64,000 nt of DNA from Streptomyces flavotricini (GCF_020639365.1 NZ_JAINUL010000001.1:5157431-5221430); one strand, 5' to 3'. Shown: positions 34,495 through 43,932, numbered from the stretch's first letter. Made by a program: numbers and translations. The notes: generated by a model not told the origin, from the letters alone.

Positions 34495-37400
34495 TCAGTG
34501 GGGGTAAGGTACCGGAAGATGACTGGGCCATGGTATGTGGGTGTCATTTACCGCCACCTCATTAAAGTTTTCACTATTTGGGTTTCCGATTCCCCTGTGG
34601 TAGAGCTGACCAGCCTCGTCTTGGAATTGGTTCCCGATCTGGATGCGGTAGATGGGGCCACTGCTGGCGTTGGGGCCGGCGTGTGGGCCGAGGTCAGGCC
34701 CGTGGACGCGCATACGCACCGTCTTACCCGTGACATCGTCCGTCCACTTCCACTTGATCCCGTGCTCGACACCACCCGGGATCGGCCTCCACGGCTCCTG
34801 CACGGCGTCCTTCGGAATGATGCTCAGCGGGTCTGTATCTCCGCGGAGGTCCCAGCCTCCATCCTGGATGCGGGGCGGACAGGGACTGAGCCCGAGCGGG
34901 TCGCTCCACGTGTGTGGGTTGTGCACGTACGTGACCGGGTTGTCAGCCGGGCCTAGCCCGAGGGGGTCCTGGCTGAGGTAGCGGGCCGATTCAGGGTCGT
35001 AGTACCGGAAGTAGTTGTAGTGGAGGCCCGATTCGGGGTCGAATTGCTGGCCCGGGAAGCGGAGCGGTGTGTATGCCGTGCCATCGCGGTTCCACATCGT
35101 CGTGCCCCAGAGGGTGGTGCGCGTTCGCCAAGCGAGCTCGCCCGACTCGTCCACGAGTTCCGTCGGGGTGCCGATCAGGTCGGTGACGATGGCGAAGAAG
35201 CGTTCGTCATCCGTGTCCGTGCGGCGCTCGGTCTGGGACAGGGGGCGCAGGCCCGCGTGGTCCCAGGTCAGGATGACGGTCGCGGTCGTCTGCTCGCAGA
35301 GGGTCGTGCCGTCCCAGGTGAAGTGGACCACCTCAGAAGGGGACTGCTTGGATACTCGGCGGCCCAGGGGGTCGTACGCGTACCGCCACACCGTGCCGTC
35401 CGGTGTAGTCACTGCGACGAGGCGGTCCTCCGCGTCCCACTCGTAGCGCCAGGTGTCGGGCTTCCGGGACAGGCGGGTCCTCTGTCGCAGGACGACCCGG
35501 CCTTGGCCGTCGTGTTCGTAGCGGACGGCACCCGCTCTGGCGATGCGAGTGCCCTCATACGTGCGGGCACCCGTCGCAGAGTGAGACGGGTGGGTCGCTG
35601 GCCACGAGGCTTCCGTCTGGTTTCCGGCGGCGTCGTACACATATCGCTCGGTCCATCCGTGTGCATGGACAGCCGTGACACGGCCGCCCAAGTCCATGTC
35701 GAAGCCTCGGTCACCGGAGAGGGCGTCGCTGATGCCGAGGAGGCCGCCGTCCACGCCGTAGGTGTAAGCACGGTGCTGGAGGCTGCGGCCCCCGGATGTG
35801 ATGGTCTGGGCCTTCAGTCGGTTCATCTCGTCGAACGAGGACGTCAGCGCCACGAAGTCCGATACGGTGCGCTGCACCTCCCGGCCCACGGAGTCGAAGG
35901 AGAAAGAGATGTCGCGCCCGGACGTGGTGAGCTTCGTCCTGCGGCCTGCGGCGTCGTACGACCAGTCGCTGACCGCGCCGCCAGGTGTCGTCCTCCCCAC
36001 CCGGCGGCCGAGCTCGTCATACCTGTACGTCAGCGTCCGGCCGTTGACCGTCTCGGAGTGCAGGCGGCCGTAGCGGTCCCGCAGGCGTTCCAGTGTGGCG
36101 TCCGGGCCGGTGCCTACGGCGAGTTCGTCGAAGATGTCGTATTCGAAGGTCGTGGCCCCATGGCCTTCGACCTCTTTGCGGACCACCTGGCCGAGCGCGT
36201 TGTGTGTGAAGTCGATGCGCTCGCCCAGGCCGTTCGCCCGGGAGGCCAGACGGCCCGAAAGGTCATAGTCGTAGCTCAGTGCCCGGCCGTCGAAGTCCGT
36301 CTCGGTGACCAGATGGCCTGCCGCGTCGTAGGTGTAGTCCCAGGTAAGGCCCTGGGGGTTGGTCACGCGCGTGAGCCGAAGGTTGGTGTCATAGAAGAAC
36401 TCGTGGCGGATGCCGTCCGGGGCCGTGCGGGCCGTCAGCAGGTCGAAGTCCGTATATGAAAAGTGGGTCGTACCACCGATCGAGTCGGTGTGGCTGAGAC
36501 AGTTGCCCTCGCCGTCGTAGGTCCAGGACTCCTCAGTGCCGTCCGGTGCGGTGCGGCGCGACGGCCGGCCCTCTACCGTCCACTCGATACGTGTCTGGGC
36601 GCCGAGGGCGTCCGTGACCTGGATCTTACGGCCGAAGGCATCGTGTTGGTAGCGGGTCGTGGCACCTGACGGGTCGGTGACCTCGATGGGCAGGCCCCGG
36701 GGGTCCAGGACCAGTCGGGTGGTGGCCCCGAGCGGGTCGCTCACCGCTGTGAGTTGGCCGGCGTCGTCGTACGCGAAGTGTGTGATTGCCCCCGAGGGGT
36801 CGGTGACCGAGGTGCGGTTTCCTCGCTCGTCGTAGGTCTGTCGCGTGACGTTTCCATCGGTGCCGACGATGCGTATCGGCATACCGTTGTCGTCGTAATC
36901 GGCGCGCGCCTGCCGTCCGTCCGGGCGTTCCAGCACTGTCATACGGCCGTGCTCGTCATGGGTGAAGCGGCTGACATGGCCCAGCGGATCCGTCCGTGCC
37001 AGCAGTCGGTTGTAGCGGTCGTACTCGAACCGGGTAACTGCCCCCAAGGCATCGATCTCTGCGACGACCTGGGAACGCTCGTCGACGACGAAGCGCTTGG
37101 TGTGGCCGAGGCCATCGGTGAGGGATGTCGTGCGCAGACCCGTTCCCGGGTCCGTATCGTCCCAGGTGAATCGGGATTCGACGTGGCCGTTCGTGCCGGA
37201 CTGGTAGGTGCAGCGGCCCCGGTCGTCGTAGACGTATTCGTAGCGGCTTCCGTTGGTGTCGGTCCACGAGGTGATGCGGCCATGTTCGTCGCAGTCGAAA
37301 CGCAGTGGACGGCCGCAGGAGTTGGTGACCCCGGTCAGGTGGCCGTTGGTGTAGCCGTAGCGGAGGATCTCCTGGTCAGAGCTGTCCGCAGCCGCGCCCG

Positions 37401-39114
37401 CGAGGTGGAGGGCCGTCACTCGGCCCTCGCTCGTGGTGAGCTTCAGGTGGTAGCCGCCGTGGTGGATGATCGAGGTCGGGGCGCCTTCTTCGTCGTGTTC
37501 GAAGCGGATCCAGCGGCCGTTGCGGTCGTCGAGCTGAGCCAGCAGCGCGAGCTCGTCGCTGTGATTGACGAAGTGCCAGACTCTGCCGGTGTCCGGATCG
37601 GTGAGGGTGTAGCCGTCGTGCACGCGGTTCAGCGGCCAACGCCGGCCGTGCGTCGGCATGACCGATACACCGGGGGCGGGGTGGGGGTATGCCAGCAGGC
37701 TGCCCTCCTCGCAGGTGAAGACCACGCCTTCCGCGTCGATCTCAAGCCGTTGATCCACCGTGGAAGACCAGGCCGGCCCGAACCAGTGGCCTGAGCGGTG
37801 CGAGGAATCGAAGGTGCGGCGGAAGAAGAGGGGCAGAGAGCCGGGCAGGGCGATGTCCATCTGCGGGAGCAGCATCCGGCCGGTCGCCATGTCGACCGGG
37901 TCGCCGTCGCAGACGTTTTCGCGACACCGGTTGCTGTTGTGGTTCGGGTCCTTCTCGTGGTCCCCTCGAGCCCCTCGCCCCTTGCCGCTCGGCAGATCGT
38001 CGAGGTGCTTGGCAGCCGTGCCCAGCTTCTTGAGGGAGCCGAGCCCCTTGGAGCCGATCAGATCGGGGATGAGCTTGCCGATGCCTTCCGAGGGGTCCTT
38101 CATGAACTCGTCCAGCATCTGCTTGCCCGCCCCCCACGGGTCATTGGCCATGGTGACCAGGCCCGCGGCCGTCGAGTTCAGGTTCGTGAGGTACTCGGCG
38201 GGATGGGCCAGGTTGTAGGGATCCATCGGGTTGAGCGCACGGGCGAAACTGACGGTGCCCGCAGCCCCCTTGACGACGCCGCCGACCAGGTGGGTGGTGG
38301 CGAGGTCGAGGTAGTCGAGGCCGTCGCCGAGCTGCTGGGCGTAGGAGGGTTTGCGCGGGGCGGCGTCGCGGGCCGCGCGGACCGCCGTACGGGTGGTCTC
38401 GGCGACGTCGTTGCGCTGCTTTCGGGCGCTGTCGAGCTTGTCCTGAGCGGCGTTGGCCAGGGCTTTGCCGGGGTCGACGAAGTCCTTGGCGTCGACCGGC
38501 CTCGGCGGCAGGGGGTCCTGCTTCTCCTTCACCGCGTCCTTGTAGACGTTGACCTGCTTGTTGTGCGCGTTTCGGGCGTCGGTGGAGACCTGCTGGGCGT
38601 GCTCGTACTCCGCCAGGGCCTCCTTCGCCTGGCCCTGCGCCCATTCGACGGTCTCGGCGAAGCGGCCCATCGCCTCGGCGGCCTTCCCGAACGCCTCGGC
38701 CGCCTTGAACCAGCGCGGCGGCTCCTTGGCCACCGCCTTCTGGAAGGCGTCCGCGGCCTTGCCCTTGAGGCCGTCGGGCTCGCCAATGCCCTTGAGGCCG
38801 TTTCCAACCTGGTCGAAGGAGGCCTTGAAGTCGTTCAGGTGCGAGACCTGGGAGCGGATCTTGGAGACGCTGCCGTAGACCAGCTTCTTCGGGTCGTCGG
38901 TCTGGCCGAGCTCCATCTCCGCGACGTCGGCGCCGAGCACGTTGGCGGCGGAGCGGCTCTTGTCGCGGATCCAGTCCCCGGCCTCGTCGAGGCCGACCTC
39001 CTCCGCGAGGTCGGCCGTCTTGTCACCGGCCCACTCGACGGCGTCGCCGACCTTCTCGACCGCGCCCTCGACCTTGTCCTCGACCGAATCGGGTATGAAG
39101 TCGCGCCAGCCCAT
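34495..39114 (-). CDS. RHS polymorphic toxin with Ntox30-like C-terminal domain, type VII-linked N-terminus
   Basis: This 1539-residue protein has three parts. Residues about 1-370 are helical and charged (ADAFQKAVAKEPPRWFKAAE, AEAMGRFAETVEWAQGQAKE), resembling the targeting domain of putative type VII-secreted RHS effectors. A DUF6531-like segment (about 395-470: DGDPVDMATGRMLLPQMDIA) begins the shell. About 20 RHS/YD repeats follow (YDDAGQLTAVSDPLGATTRL, YDAAGHLVTETDFDGRALSY). The RHS core motif RYYDPESARYLSQDPLGLGP (about 1375-1395) ends it at DPLGL. The last 115 residues (KWKWTDDVTGKTVRMRVHGP, GPIYRIQIGNQ, GIGNPNSENFNEVAVNDTH) resemble polymorphic toxin domain 30, thought to be a nuclease. 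The ATG overlaps the stop of the WXG-like gene (TGATG). The immunity gene follows. Confidence 0.88.
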   Translation of the reverse strand: MGWRDFIPDSVEDKVEGAVEKVGDAVEWAGDKTADLAEEVGLDEAGDWIRDKSRSAANVLGADVAEMELGQTDDPKKLVYGSVSKIRSQVSHLNDFKASFDQVGNGLKGIGEPDGLKGKAADAFQKAVAKEPPRWFKAAEAFGKAAEAMGRFAETVEWAQGQAKEALAEYEHAQQVSTDARNAHNKQVNVYKDAVKEKQDPLPPRPVDAKDFVDPGKALANAAQDKLDSARKQRNDVAETTRTAVRAARDAAPRKPSYAQQLGDGLDYLDLATTHLVGGVVKGAAGTVSFARALNPMDPYNLAHPAEYLTNLNSTAAGLVTMANDPWGAGKQMLDEFMKDPSEGIGKLIPDLIGSKGLGSLKKLGTAAKHLDDLPSGKGRGARGDHEKDPNHNSNRCRENVCDGDPVDMATGRMLLPQMDIALPGSLPLFFRRTFDSSHRSGHWFGPAWSSTVDQRLEIDAEGVVFTCEEGSLLAYPHPAPGVSVMPTHGRRWPLNRVHDGYTLTDPDTGRVWHFVNHSDELALLAQLDDRNGRWIRFEHDEEGAPTSIIHHGGYHLKLTTSEGRVTALHLAGAAADSSDQEILRYGYTNGHLTGVTNSCGRPLRFDCDEHGRITSWTDTNGSRYEYVYDDRGRCTYQSGTNGHVESRFTWDDTDPGTGLRTTSLTDGLGHTKRFVVDERSQVVAEIDALGAVTRFEYDRYNRLLARTDPLGHVSRFTHDEHGRMTVLERPDGRQARADYDDNGMPIRIVGTDGNVTRQTYDERGNRTSVTDPSGAITHFAYDDAGQLTAVSDPLGATTRLVLDPRGLPIEVTDPSGATTRYQHDAFGRKIQVTDALGAQTRIEWTVEGRPSRRTAPDGTEESWTYDGEGNCLSHTDSIGGTTHFSYTDFDLLTARTAPDGIRHEFFYDTNLRLTRVTNPQGLTWDYTYDAAGHLVTETDFDGRALSYDYDLSGRLASRANGLGERIDFTHNALGQVVRKEVEGHGATTFEYDIFDELAVGTGPDATLERLRDRYGRLHSETVNGRTLTYRYDELGRRVGRTTPGGAVSDWSYDAAGRRTKLTTSGRDISFSFDSVGREVQRTVSDFVALTSSFDEMNRLKAQTITSGGRSLQHRAYTYGVDGGLLGISDALSGDRGFDMDLGGRVTAVHAHGWTERYVYDAAGNQTEASWPATHPSHSATGARTYEGTRIARAGAVRYEHDGQGRVVLRQRTRLSRKPDTWRYEWDAEDRLVAVTTPDGTVWRYAYDPLGRRVSKQSPSEVVHFTWDGTTLCEQTTATVILTWDHAGLRPLSQTERRTDTDDERFFAIVTDLIGTPTELVDESGELAWRTRTTLWGTTMWNRDGTAYTPLRFPGQQFDPESGLHYNYFRYYDPESARYLSQDPLGLGPADNPVTYVHNPHTWSDPLGLSPCPPRIQDGGWDLRGDTDPLSIIPKDAVQEPWRPIPGGVEHGIKWKWTDDVTGKTVRMRVHGPDLGPHAGPNASSGPIYRIQIGNQFQDEAGQLYHRGIGNPNSENFNEVAVNDTHIPWPSHLPVPYPH

Positions 39115-39677
39115 CAGTTACCGCCCCCGTCGCCCTTCGCCTGCTCCAGCAGGTCCTTCAGGGACCCGATCTTCCCCGTCGAGGTCACCGTGTCCTTCGT
39201 GTCCGACCAGGTCTTCTTGATGTCCTCGGCGCCCTTCTCGAAGGACTCCTGGCTGTAGTCCGGCTTGTAGACGTCCGCGCTGAAGACGTCCCCCCAGCTC
39301 TTCTGCTCGATCTCGTCCTCACTCGCGTGCGGGTTTCCGTAGCCGGCGTTGACGGCCACCTTGAACGCGCCGTGGATGTACTGCTCCTCCTCCCACACCG
39401 TGCCCGCGGCGATGCCGAGGTTCCCGGCAAGGGTGGAGGCGTCCTGGATCAGCGAGCGCACGCCCCACTCCCAGCGCTCGCAGAAGTCCTCGAAGTCGGT
39501 GGCCAGGCCGGCGTGTCCGGCCTCCATCCCCGTCATCGAGAGGTCACTGAGACCCTCGCCCTGCGAGGCGCCCGCCGCGTCGGAGGACTCACGCAGCTCG
39601 GAGATGGCCGCGCGCAGGCCGTCCCGGATGTTCTTGACGGCCGCCGGAGAGACCTCGAGGTCCCCGTCACCCGCCAT
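39114..39677 (-). CDS. WXG/Esx-like helical protein of the type VII effector operon
   Basis: The 187-residue protein begins GDLEVSPAAVKNIRDGLRAA, has a helical hairpin around FEDFCERWEWGVRSLIQDAS, and a second part YNP/SWGDVF with FEKGAEDIKKTWSDTKDTVT. It resembles the long Esx-like partners encoded just before type VII RHS effectors in Streptomyces, which pair with the effector's N-terminus for export. Its start overlaps the upstream SseB-like stop, and its stop overlaps the RHS start, both as TGATG, so the three are translated as a coupled set. Confidence 0.7.
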   Translation of the reverse strand: MAGDGDLEVSPAAVKNIRDGLRAAISELRESSDAAGASQGEGLSDLSMTGMEAGHAGLATDFEDFCERWEWGVRSLIQDASTLAGNLGIAAGTVWEEEQYIHGAFKVAVNAGYGNPHASEDEIEQKSWGDVFSADVYKPDYSQESFEKGAEDIKKTWSDTKDTVTSTGKIGSLKDLLEQAKGDGGGN

Positions 39678-40093
39678 CAGGCCACTTCCGAGGACTTGGC
39701 CTCGACGTCCACCGCGCATGCATCGGGAACGATTCCGGCGACGGGCGGGAACATCATCGACCCGTCCGCATCGGCCACATCCACCGCAACCCCGGCGGGC
39801 CCGTCCACCTCCGGGACGACCGCGTCGACCAGTCGCGCACCCATGATCGCCAAGTAGGGCCATTCGCGGCCCGCTTCCCCACGTGCCTCGGCGAACCGGG
39901 CCATGGCCGCCTCGTCCGTGAACGCGTAGAACCAGCGGATTCCACCCGAGACAGCCGACATCAACCCGCCGTCGCCGTCTTCCGAATCGCCAGCGCGGGG
40001 CACGAGCAGTGCAGCCCGCCGAAACTCACCGAGCAAGCTCCCAGGGTCGCCGCTACCTGTTCGGTATGCGGCTATCTCTGCAGTCAGTCCCAT
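39677..40093 (-). CDS. SseB-like domain protein, first gene of the RHS operon
   Basis: The 138-residue protein has an SseB N-terminal domain pattern: ALLVPRAGDSEDGDGGLMSA, IRWFYAFTDEAAMARFAEA and AVVPEVDGPAGVAVDVADAD. SseB-like domains occur as accessory genes of actinomycete type VII and polymorphic-toxin loci. ATG 40093 follows GGAGGGGGCCAAAGG. It lies at the head of the operon, so the main promoter should lie in 40094-40150. Confidence 0.7.
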   Translation of the reverse strand: MGLTAEIAAYRTGSGDPGSLLGEFRRAALLVPRAGDSEDGDGGLMSAVSGGIRWFYAFTDEAAMARFAEARGEAGREWPYLAIMGARLVDAVVPEVDGPAGVAVDVADADGSMMFPPVAGIVPDACAVDVEAKSSEVA

Positions 40094-40486
40094 GGCCTTT
40101 GGCCCCCTCCAAGGTCATCGACGTCCGAGTGGGAACAGTACCTTGATCAATAAATCGGCCGATAAGGGGTCAGGTGCAAGCGCACCTCGTTAGGACCGAG
40201 GTCCGGGAAGTCCGGCCGGTGCGGATGCTCCCTGCCGGGCGTCCGCGAGGGCTTCGGCCGAAGCAGCCCTGTGCAACTTCCCGCTACAAAGCCCCCCGCC
40301 ACCCCCCGCCACCGGCGGAAACCAAGCCACCCGGCAGGCCTCGTCACCGTCTTCAGGCCCGAGCCCCGATACCCCACGGCCCAGCACCATCCATGAGCCG
40401 ACAGCGCGAAGGGGCTGGCACCTCGAATGAGGTGCCAGCCCTTCATTGCTCTCAATGGCGCCGCGGCAGTCCCGAGGCGCGGCTGA
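40094..40486. other. Gap with promoter of the RHS operon and gene debris
   Basis: TTGATCAATAAAT at 40142-40154 is an AT-rich patch suitable for the start region of the RHS operon. The rest (40170-40390) shows short open frames without family features. A strong hairpin at 40408-40444 is listed separately. Confidence 0.4.
40408..40444 (-). terminator. Terminator of the I36-inhibitor gene
   Basis: GAAGGGGCTGGCACCTC, loop GAAT, GAGGTGCCAGCCCTTC forms a near-perfect 16-17-bp stem, 43 bases beyond the stop of the minus-strand gene. Confidence 0.8.
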
Positions 40487-41170
40487 TTACATGCTCAGCG
40501 CGTCAGCCTTGTCGTTCCACGTGCCACCGTGCACGTACCCAAGCGTGGTCAGGTCGTAGCAGCTGCCGGCCGGTATGGACATCGACGGGTCCGGCTGGAA
40601 GTCCCGGAAGTCGATCAGAGTCCCGCCGAACTGCGGCCGGTTCACGCAGATGGAGCTGGCTTGGTCGCGGAAGCTCCAGTTGCTGAGGTTCTTGGTGCCG
40701 CCTGCGCTCCACTGAAGGCGTCGACCGCTGTAGTCGGAGTGCTCCCACAGACAGACCCATCCGCTCGCACAGTCCCAACTGGAGGACGTCGACGCAGGCG
40801 CCTGCCCGGCCTGCTGGCCTAGTGCCTTTCGGGTCTCGTTCGCCTTCTTGGCGACTGCGGCGTTCTCCTTCACCAGGGACGAGTCAGCCTCGGCCTGGCT
40901 GTCGAAGCACTTGACCTCGCCACTCGGCACCTCGGCACAGACCTGAGCACCCTGCCACCCCTGGGCGAGGTTGATCTGCTTGCCCTTGTAGGTCGCGATG
41001 ACGGGCTTCGACGCGGCGATCTCACTGTTCATCTGCTGCTCTGCAGCCGGGCCGAGCGCCCCGGAAGCAGGCGCGGACGGCGACGGCGTGGCAGCCCCCG
41101 CCGAAGACGCTGTGATGAGCACGGCGCCGACGGCGGCAGTCACGGCAAAGCCGATACGTACGGAACGCAT
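40487..41170 (-). CDS. Secreted peptidase-inhibitor I36-type (beta/gamma-crystallin-like) protein
   Basis: The 227-residue protein has a signal peptide (IGFAVTAAVGAVLITASSAGAA). A helical middle part has paired cysteines (GAQVCAEVPSGEVKCFDSQA), and the C-terminal domain has WDCASGWVCLWEHSDYSGRR, LQWSAGGTKNLSNWSFRDQA and SSICVNRP. The pattern C-x-G-xVCLWxxxxYxG matches the SMI/I36 metalloprotease inhibitors of Streptomyces, a crystallin-like fold stabilised by disulfides. ATG 41170 opens the signal peptide. The likely role is to restrain secreted metalloproteases, its own or others'. Confidence 0.82.
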   Translation of the reverse strand: MRSVRIGFAVTAAVGAVLITASSAGAATPSPSAPASGALGPAAEQQMNSEIAASKPVIATYKGKQINLAQGWQGAQVCAEVPSGEVKCFDSQAEADSSLVKENAAVAKKANETRKALGQQAGQAPASTSSSWDCASGWVCLWEHSDYSGRRLQWSAGGTKNLSNWSFRDQASSICVNRPQFGGTLIDFRDFQPDPSMSIPAGSCYDLTTLGYVHGGTWNDKADALSM

Positions 41171-41367
41171 GGAACCACTCCCCCTGTTTGAACCACCTGA
41201 CGGCAGCTCATATTCCAGACCTAGGCGTGCAGTTGGGATCAACCCCGCCGCATGCAGCCGGAAGAGTAACCAGGGGCCGCGACGCTGCGCGTGACCGAGA
41301 TCACTCAACAGTGTCTTCTGCGGGCGAGTCGGTCACGCGATCGAATTCTTTGGCCTGAAGACGCACG

Positions 41368-42375
41368 CTACTGCTTCGGCGTCTGTCCGGCTTTGTCCGC
41401 GATACCCCGGCCGACGATGGCCACGGATGTCACTGGCGTTCCGGCCTTCCCCCACGCACTGTCTTTAAGGAGCACGGTTCGCTCGCCCAGCAGGCGCAGG
41501 CTGCCCTTATCGAAGATCCATTCAGTTCGCTCGCCCTTGTGGACGCGGGCAATCGCGACGCCTGTCCGGCCGGCGGCATCCGTTGCCTCGGGCACCAGGA
41601 TGACGCCGGGGATGCGCGCGGCAGCCCGGTAGAGAGCGGCGCTCACGCCAGGAGGGGCTTCCACCGTCCGCAACAGATCACCAATCGCAACGAATGCTTC
41701 CTGATCGGGGCCAGTGGTCGATCCCGAGTCGCCTCCGTGATTGAGGCGGGTGTCGGCGTAGATCGTCTCCAACAGACGGTCGGGGTCCGTCGGGAGGGAT
41801 TCGAGAAAGCGGTAGGTGGGGCCGTTGAGGCTGGCATTGTCCTTGCCTCGGGCCGGATCCGTCGCGCTGCCCTTTGCGTTACGTGTGAGTGTGCCGGCGG
41901 TCCCGTCCACAGATACCCAGCGCTCGGCCGATTCGTCTGTTCGGGCTGCCGCCATTCCTCCGCCCGCGGTCTCGGACAGGGACGTGGAGTGTCCGGTCGT
42001 TTTCGTGTACAGGAACTGGCCGTCCCGGACGGTCGGAGCGGGCGCCTCCTGCGCCACTAGAGCCACACGGTCCAGCAGCTGTACAGCCGCCGGCTCGGGC
42101 CGGGCGACGGGCGGGCGCTCGTCGAACCTGCTTACGCCGAAGGTGACGGCCAGCGCCACGGCACAAGTCGCGGCCCCGGCGGCGAGGAACAGAGCCAGAG
42201 GACGACGGATCGGGGTGCGGGCAGGTCGGGCGTCCCTTGCTGTTTCGCGCATCAGGTGCTCCTTGATCCGGCGATGTCCACGGAATGGCAGGTCTGTATC
42301 GGCAAGGCCGGGCAGGCGCAGGATGGTCTCCGCGCCCTCGGACGGGTCGAGTCGTCCGTCGTCGGCGGCATTCAC
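41368..42375 (-). CDS. CU044_5270-family membrane protein, sigma-factor partner
   Basis: The 335-residue protein starts at GTG 42375, overlapping the sigma-factor stop by four bases (GTGA). Residues 1-55 are cytoplasmic (DTDLPFRGHRRIKEHLMRET, a pattern of this family). A single helix (PLALFLAAGAATCAVALAVTFG) follows, then an extracytoplasmic domain with GQFLYTKTTGHSTS, WVSVDGTAGTL and VLVPEATDAAGRTGVAIARV. Members of this family are regularly paired with ECF-type sigma factors and probably act as their membrane-bound regulators. Sequence and overlap support co-translation. Confidence 0.82.
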   Translation of the reverse strand: MNAADDGRLDPSEGAETILRLPGLADTDLPFRGHRRIKEHLMRETARDARPARTPIRRPLALFLAAGAATCAVALAVTFGVSRFDERPPVARPEPAAVQLLDRVALVAQEAPAPTVRDGQFLYTKTTGHSTSLSETAGGGMAAARTDESAERWVSVDGTAGTLTRNAKGSATDPARGKDNASLNGPTYRFLESLPTDPDRLLETIYADTRLNHGGDSGSTTGPDQEAFVAIGDLLRTVEAPPGVSAALYRAAARIPGVILVPEATDAAGRTGVAIARVHKGERTEWIFDKGSLRLLGERTVLLKDSAWGKAGTPVTSVAIVGRGIADKAGQTPKQ

Positions 42376-42938
42376 AGGTTTCCCTCCCGTGCGGTTGGCG
42401 AGGCGGGGACGCGTCTGGAGGCTGGGGGCTCCGCGAGGTAAGCGGCTGCGAGTTTGCGCAGCCGGGCGCGGGCGCGGGAGAGCCGCGAGCGCACGGTACC
42501 CACGGGCACCCCGCATGCCTGCGCCACCTCGTCGTGGCTGAGACCGGACCACACGTGCAGAAGGAGAATCTCGCGGTCCGCGCGTCGCAGCCGGTTCAGA
42601 ACGGCAAGGGCGGCAGCGGCCTGAGCCGCGTCGGTGATGCGGGAGACGACATCGTCCGCCAGGTCGGGGACGGTGTCTGAAGACGGAAGGCGGGCTATCG
42701 CGTCCCGGTGACGGCGGGCCGCCCTGCGGGTATTCCGTATGACGTTCGTAGCGATCCCGAACAGCCATGCACGATGGCTGCTGACGCTGTCGAGCGTTTC
42801 GCGGAGCCGCCACGCCTCAAGGAAGGTGAGGGAGACGATGTCCTCTCCCCCGGCACGGTCGGCGGTCATGCGGACGGCATGCGCATACACAGCCCGGGCG
42901 TGTGCCTCGTAGATTTCCGCGAACAGTTGGTGGTCCAC
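42372..42938 (-). CDS. ECF-type RNA polymerase sigma factor
   Basis: The 188-residue protein has region 2 at FAEIYEAHARAVYAHAVRMT, GGEDIVSLTFLEAWRL and RAWLFGIATNVIRNTRRAAR. Region 4 is at LRRADREILLLHVWSGLSHD, EVAQACGVPVGTVRSRLSRA. It would direct RNA polymerase to a small regulon in response to an envelope signal passed through the overlapping CU044_5270-type gene. GTG 42938 (VDHQLFAEIY) is the start most consistent with family length; an open extension to GTG 43013 has no family features and no ribosome site. No strong site precedes 42938 either, so a leaderless message is possible. Confidence 0.85.
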   Translation of the reverse strand: MDHQLFAEIYEAHARAVYAHAVRMTADRAGGEDIVSLTFLEAWRLRETLDSVSSHRAWLFGIATNVIRNTRRAARRHRDAIARLPSSDTVPDLADDVVSRITDAAQAAAALAVLNRLRRADREILLLHVWSGLSHDEVAQACGVPVGTVRSRLSRARARLRKLAAAYLAEPPASRRVPASPTAREGNL

Positions 42939-43365
42939 ACCAGGTAGTGTCCGCACACACGACTGCGTTGCATGTGACGTACAACACGCACCAGAAGGAT
43001 CCTGCGTGAACACGTCTCGGCCGCCGAACTCGGGAGAGTCCGACCGGGCTCCTCACGGGAGTCACCCCGGCGTCGTTGCCGGAGTGCTTGAGCGACCGGT
43101 GAGCGGCAGGGTGGACGGATAGCGCAGGCCTGCGCGTGATCGTCTATCCGCCGGACGCCCAGGGCGGGTGGCACGTCCGCGTCGACGACGAAACCCTCAG
43201 CCGCGCGCTGAGGGGCCGGTGATCTTTGGAGCTACTGCAGCGGCTCGCTCTGATCGCGTGGCGCGGCGGCGGGCCGGGGGCTGGGCCCCGAAATCGGCGA
43301 GGAGTGAGCGCAGCGGTGCGGGCCGCCACTGGTCACGTTCAAGCCCCTACGGCGTTGTCCCCGGC
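42939..43365. other. Gap without a recognised gene
   Basis: It must contain the sigma-factor promoter. A short plus-strand stretch at about 43137-43222 reads RVIVYPPDAQGGWHVRVDDE and looks like the start of a small coding piece, but it is closed by a stop at 43220 and has no clear start. Nothing else is seen. Confidence 0.4.
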
Positions 43366-43578
43366 GTGGACGAGACACTGGATCTGCTGGACGCCCTGCT
43401 CGACGGCGTGAGTGAGCCACGCCTGAACCTGATCAGCGAAGACGAGGCCCCGGGCGTTGATGGTGCTCTCGGGCTACTCGAGGACGCCAACCAGTCCGAG
43501 GACATCCGCCGGGCCGCAGGCGAGATGCGGTTCCGGATGGCTCACGCCTCGCCTAACCCCCGGCACCAGGCCGTTTGA
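43366..43578 (+). CDS. Small conserved protein, paralogue of 30727-30927
   Basis: This protein of about 70 residues starts at GTG 43366: VDETLDLLDALLDGVSEPRL, then NLISEDEA and SEDIRRAAGEMRFRMAHASP. It is acidic and helical. The paralogue at 30727 shares the last 45 residues' pattern. Such short proteins are frequent in Streptomyces and of unknown function. The last ten residues (NPRHQAV) may be read-through, since the family normally ends just after MRFRI. Confidence 0.55.
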   Translation: MDETLDLLDALLDGVSEPRLNLISEDEAPGVDGALGLLEDANQSEDIRRAAGEMRFRMAHASPNPRHQAV

Positions 43579-43932
43579 GGTTACGGAGCCGGCTCGTCTC
43601 GTAGGCCCAGGTGGTCGGTCTGCTGCGCGAAGCCGGTGTCTGATCTGCGCCGGTCTTGGACGGCCTTGGGGCCGGCTGCCCGCGGCGAGAGCCGCATGCC
43701 GGAGCACGCCCTGGGCGGCGAAGTGTTCGTAGAACGCGGTCCGCTGCGCGTCGGCGCCAGCGGGGAGCCGCGCCGACGACCTGCTCCAGCGCAGTCGGCC
43801 AACATCGAGGGCAGGCCATGAGAACGGGAATGAGTGACTGAGACCCCGGCCTACGCGGCCTCCGCACCGGCTTCCCGGCCATGGTGCGGTCCGGCTGCTG
43901 GGGATGGTACGCCCGCTGGCGGACCATCGACA
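43579..43932 (-). other. Gap with a possible gene fragment
   Basis: On the minus strand near 43690-43760 there is a natural-looking stretch (QRTAFYEHFAAQGVLRHAAL). It has no start, and the frame is closed nearby. No family is assigned. Confidence 0.35.

Noticed and set aside
40140..40160. Second IS5 end because of TGATCAATAA as at 12338
   Set aside because: The match covers ten bases only, lacks the CATTCTGAAA part of the terminal repeat and is probably chance.
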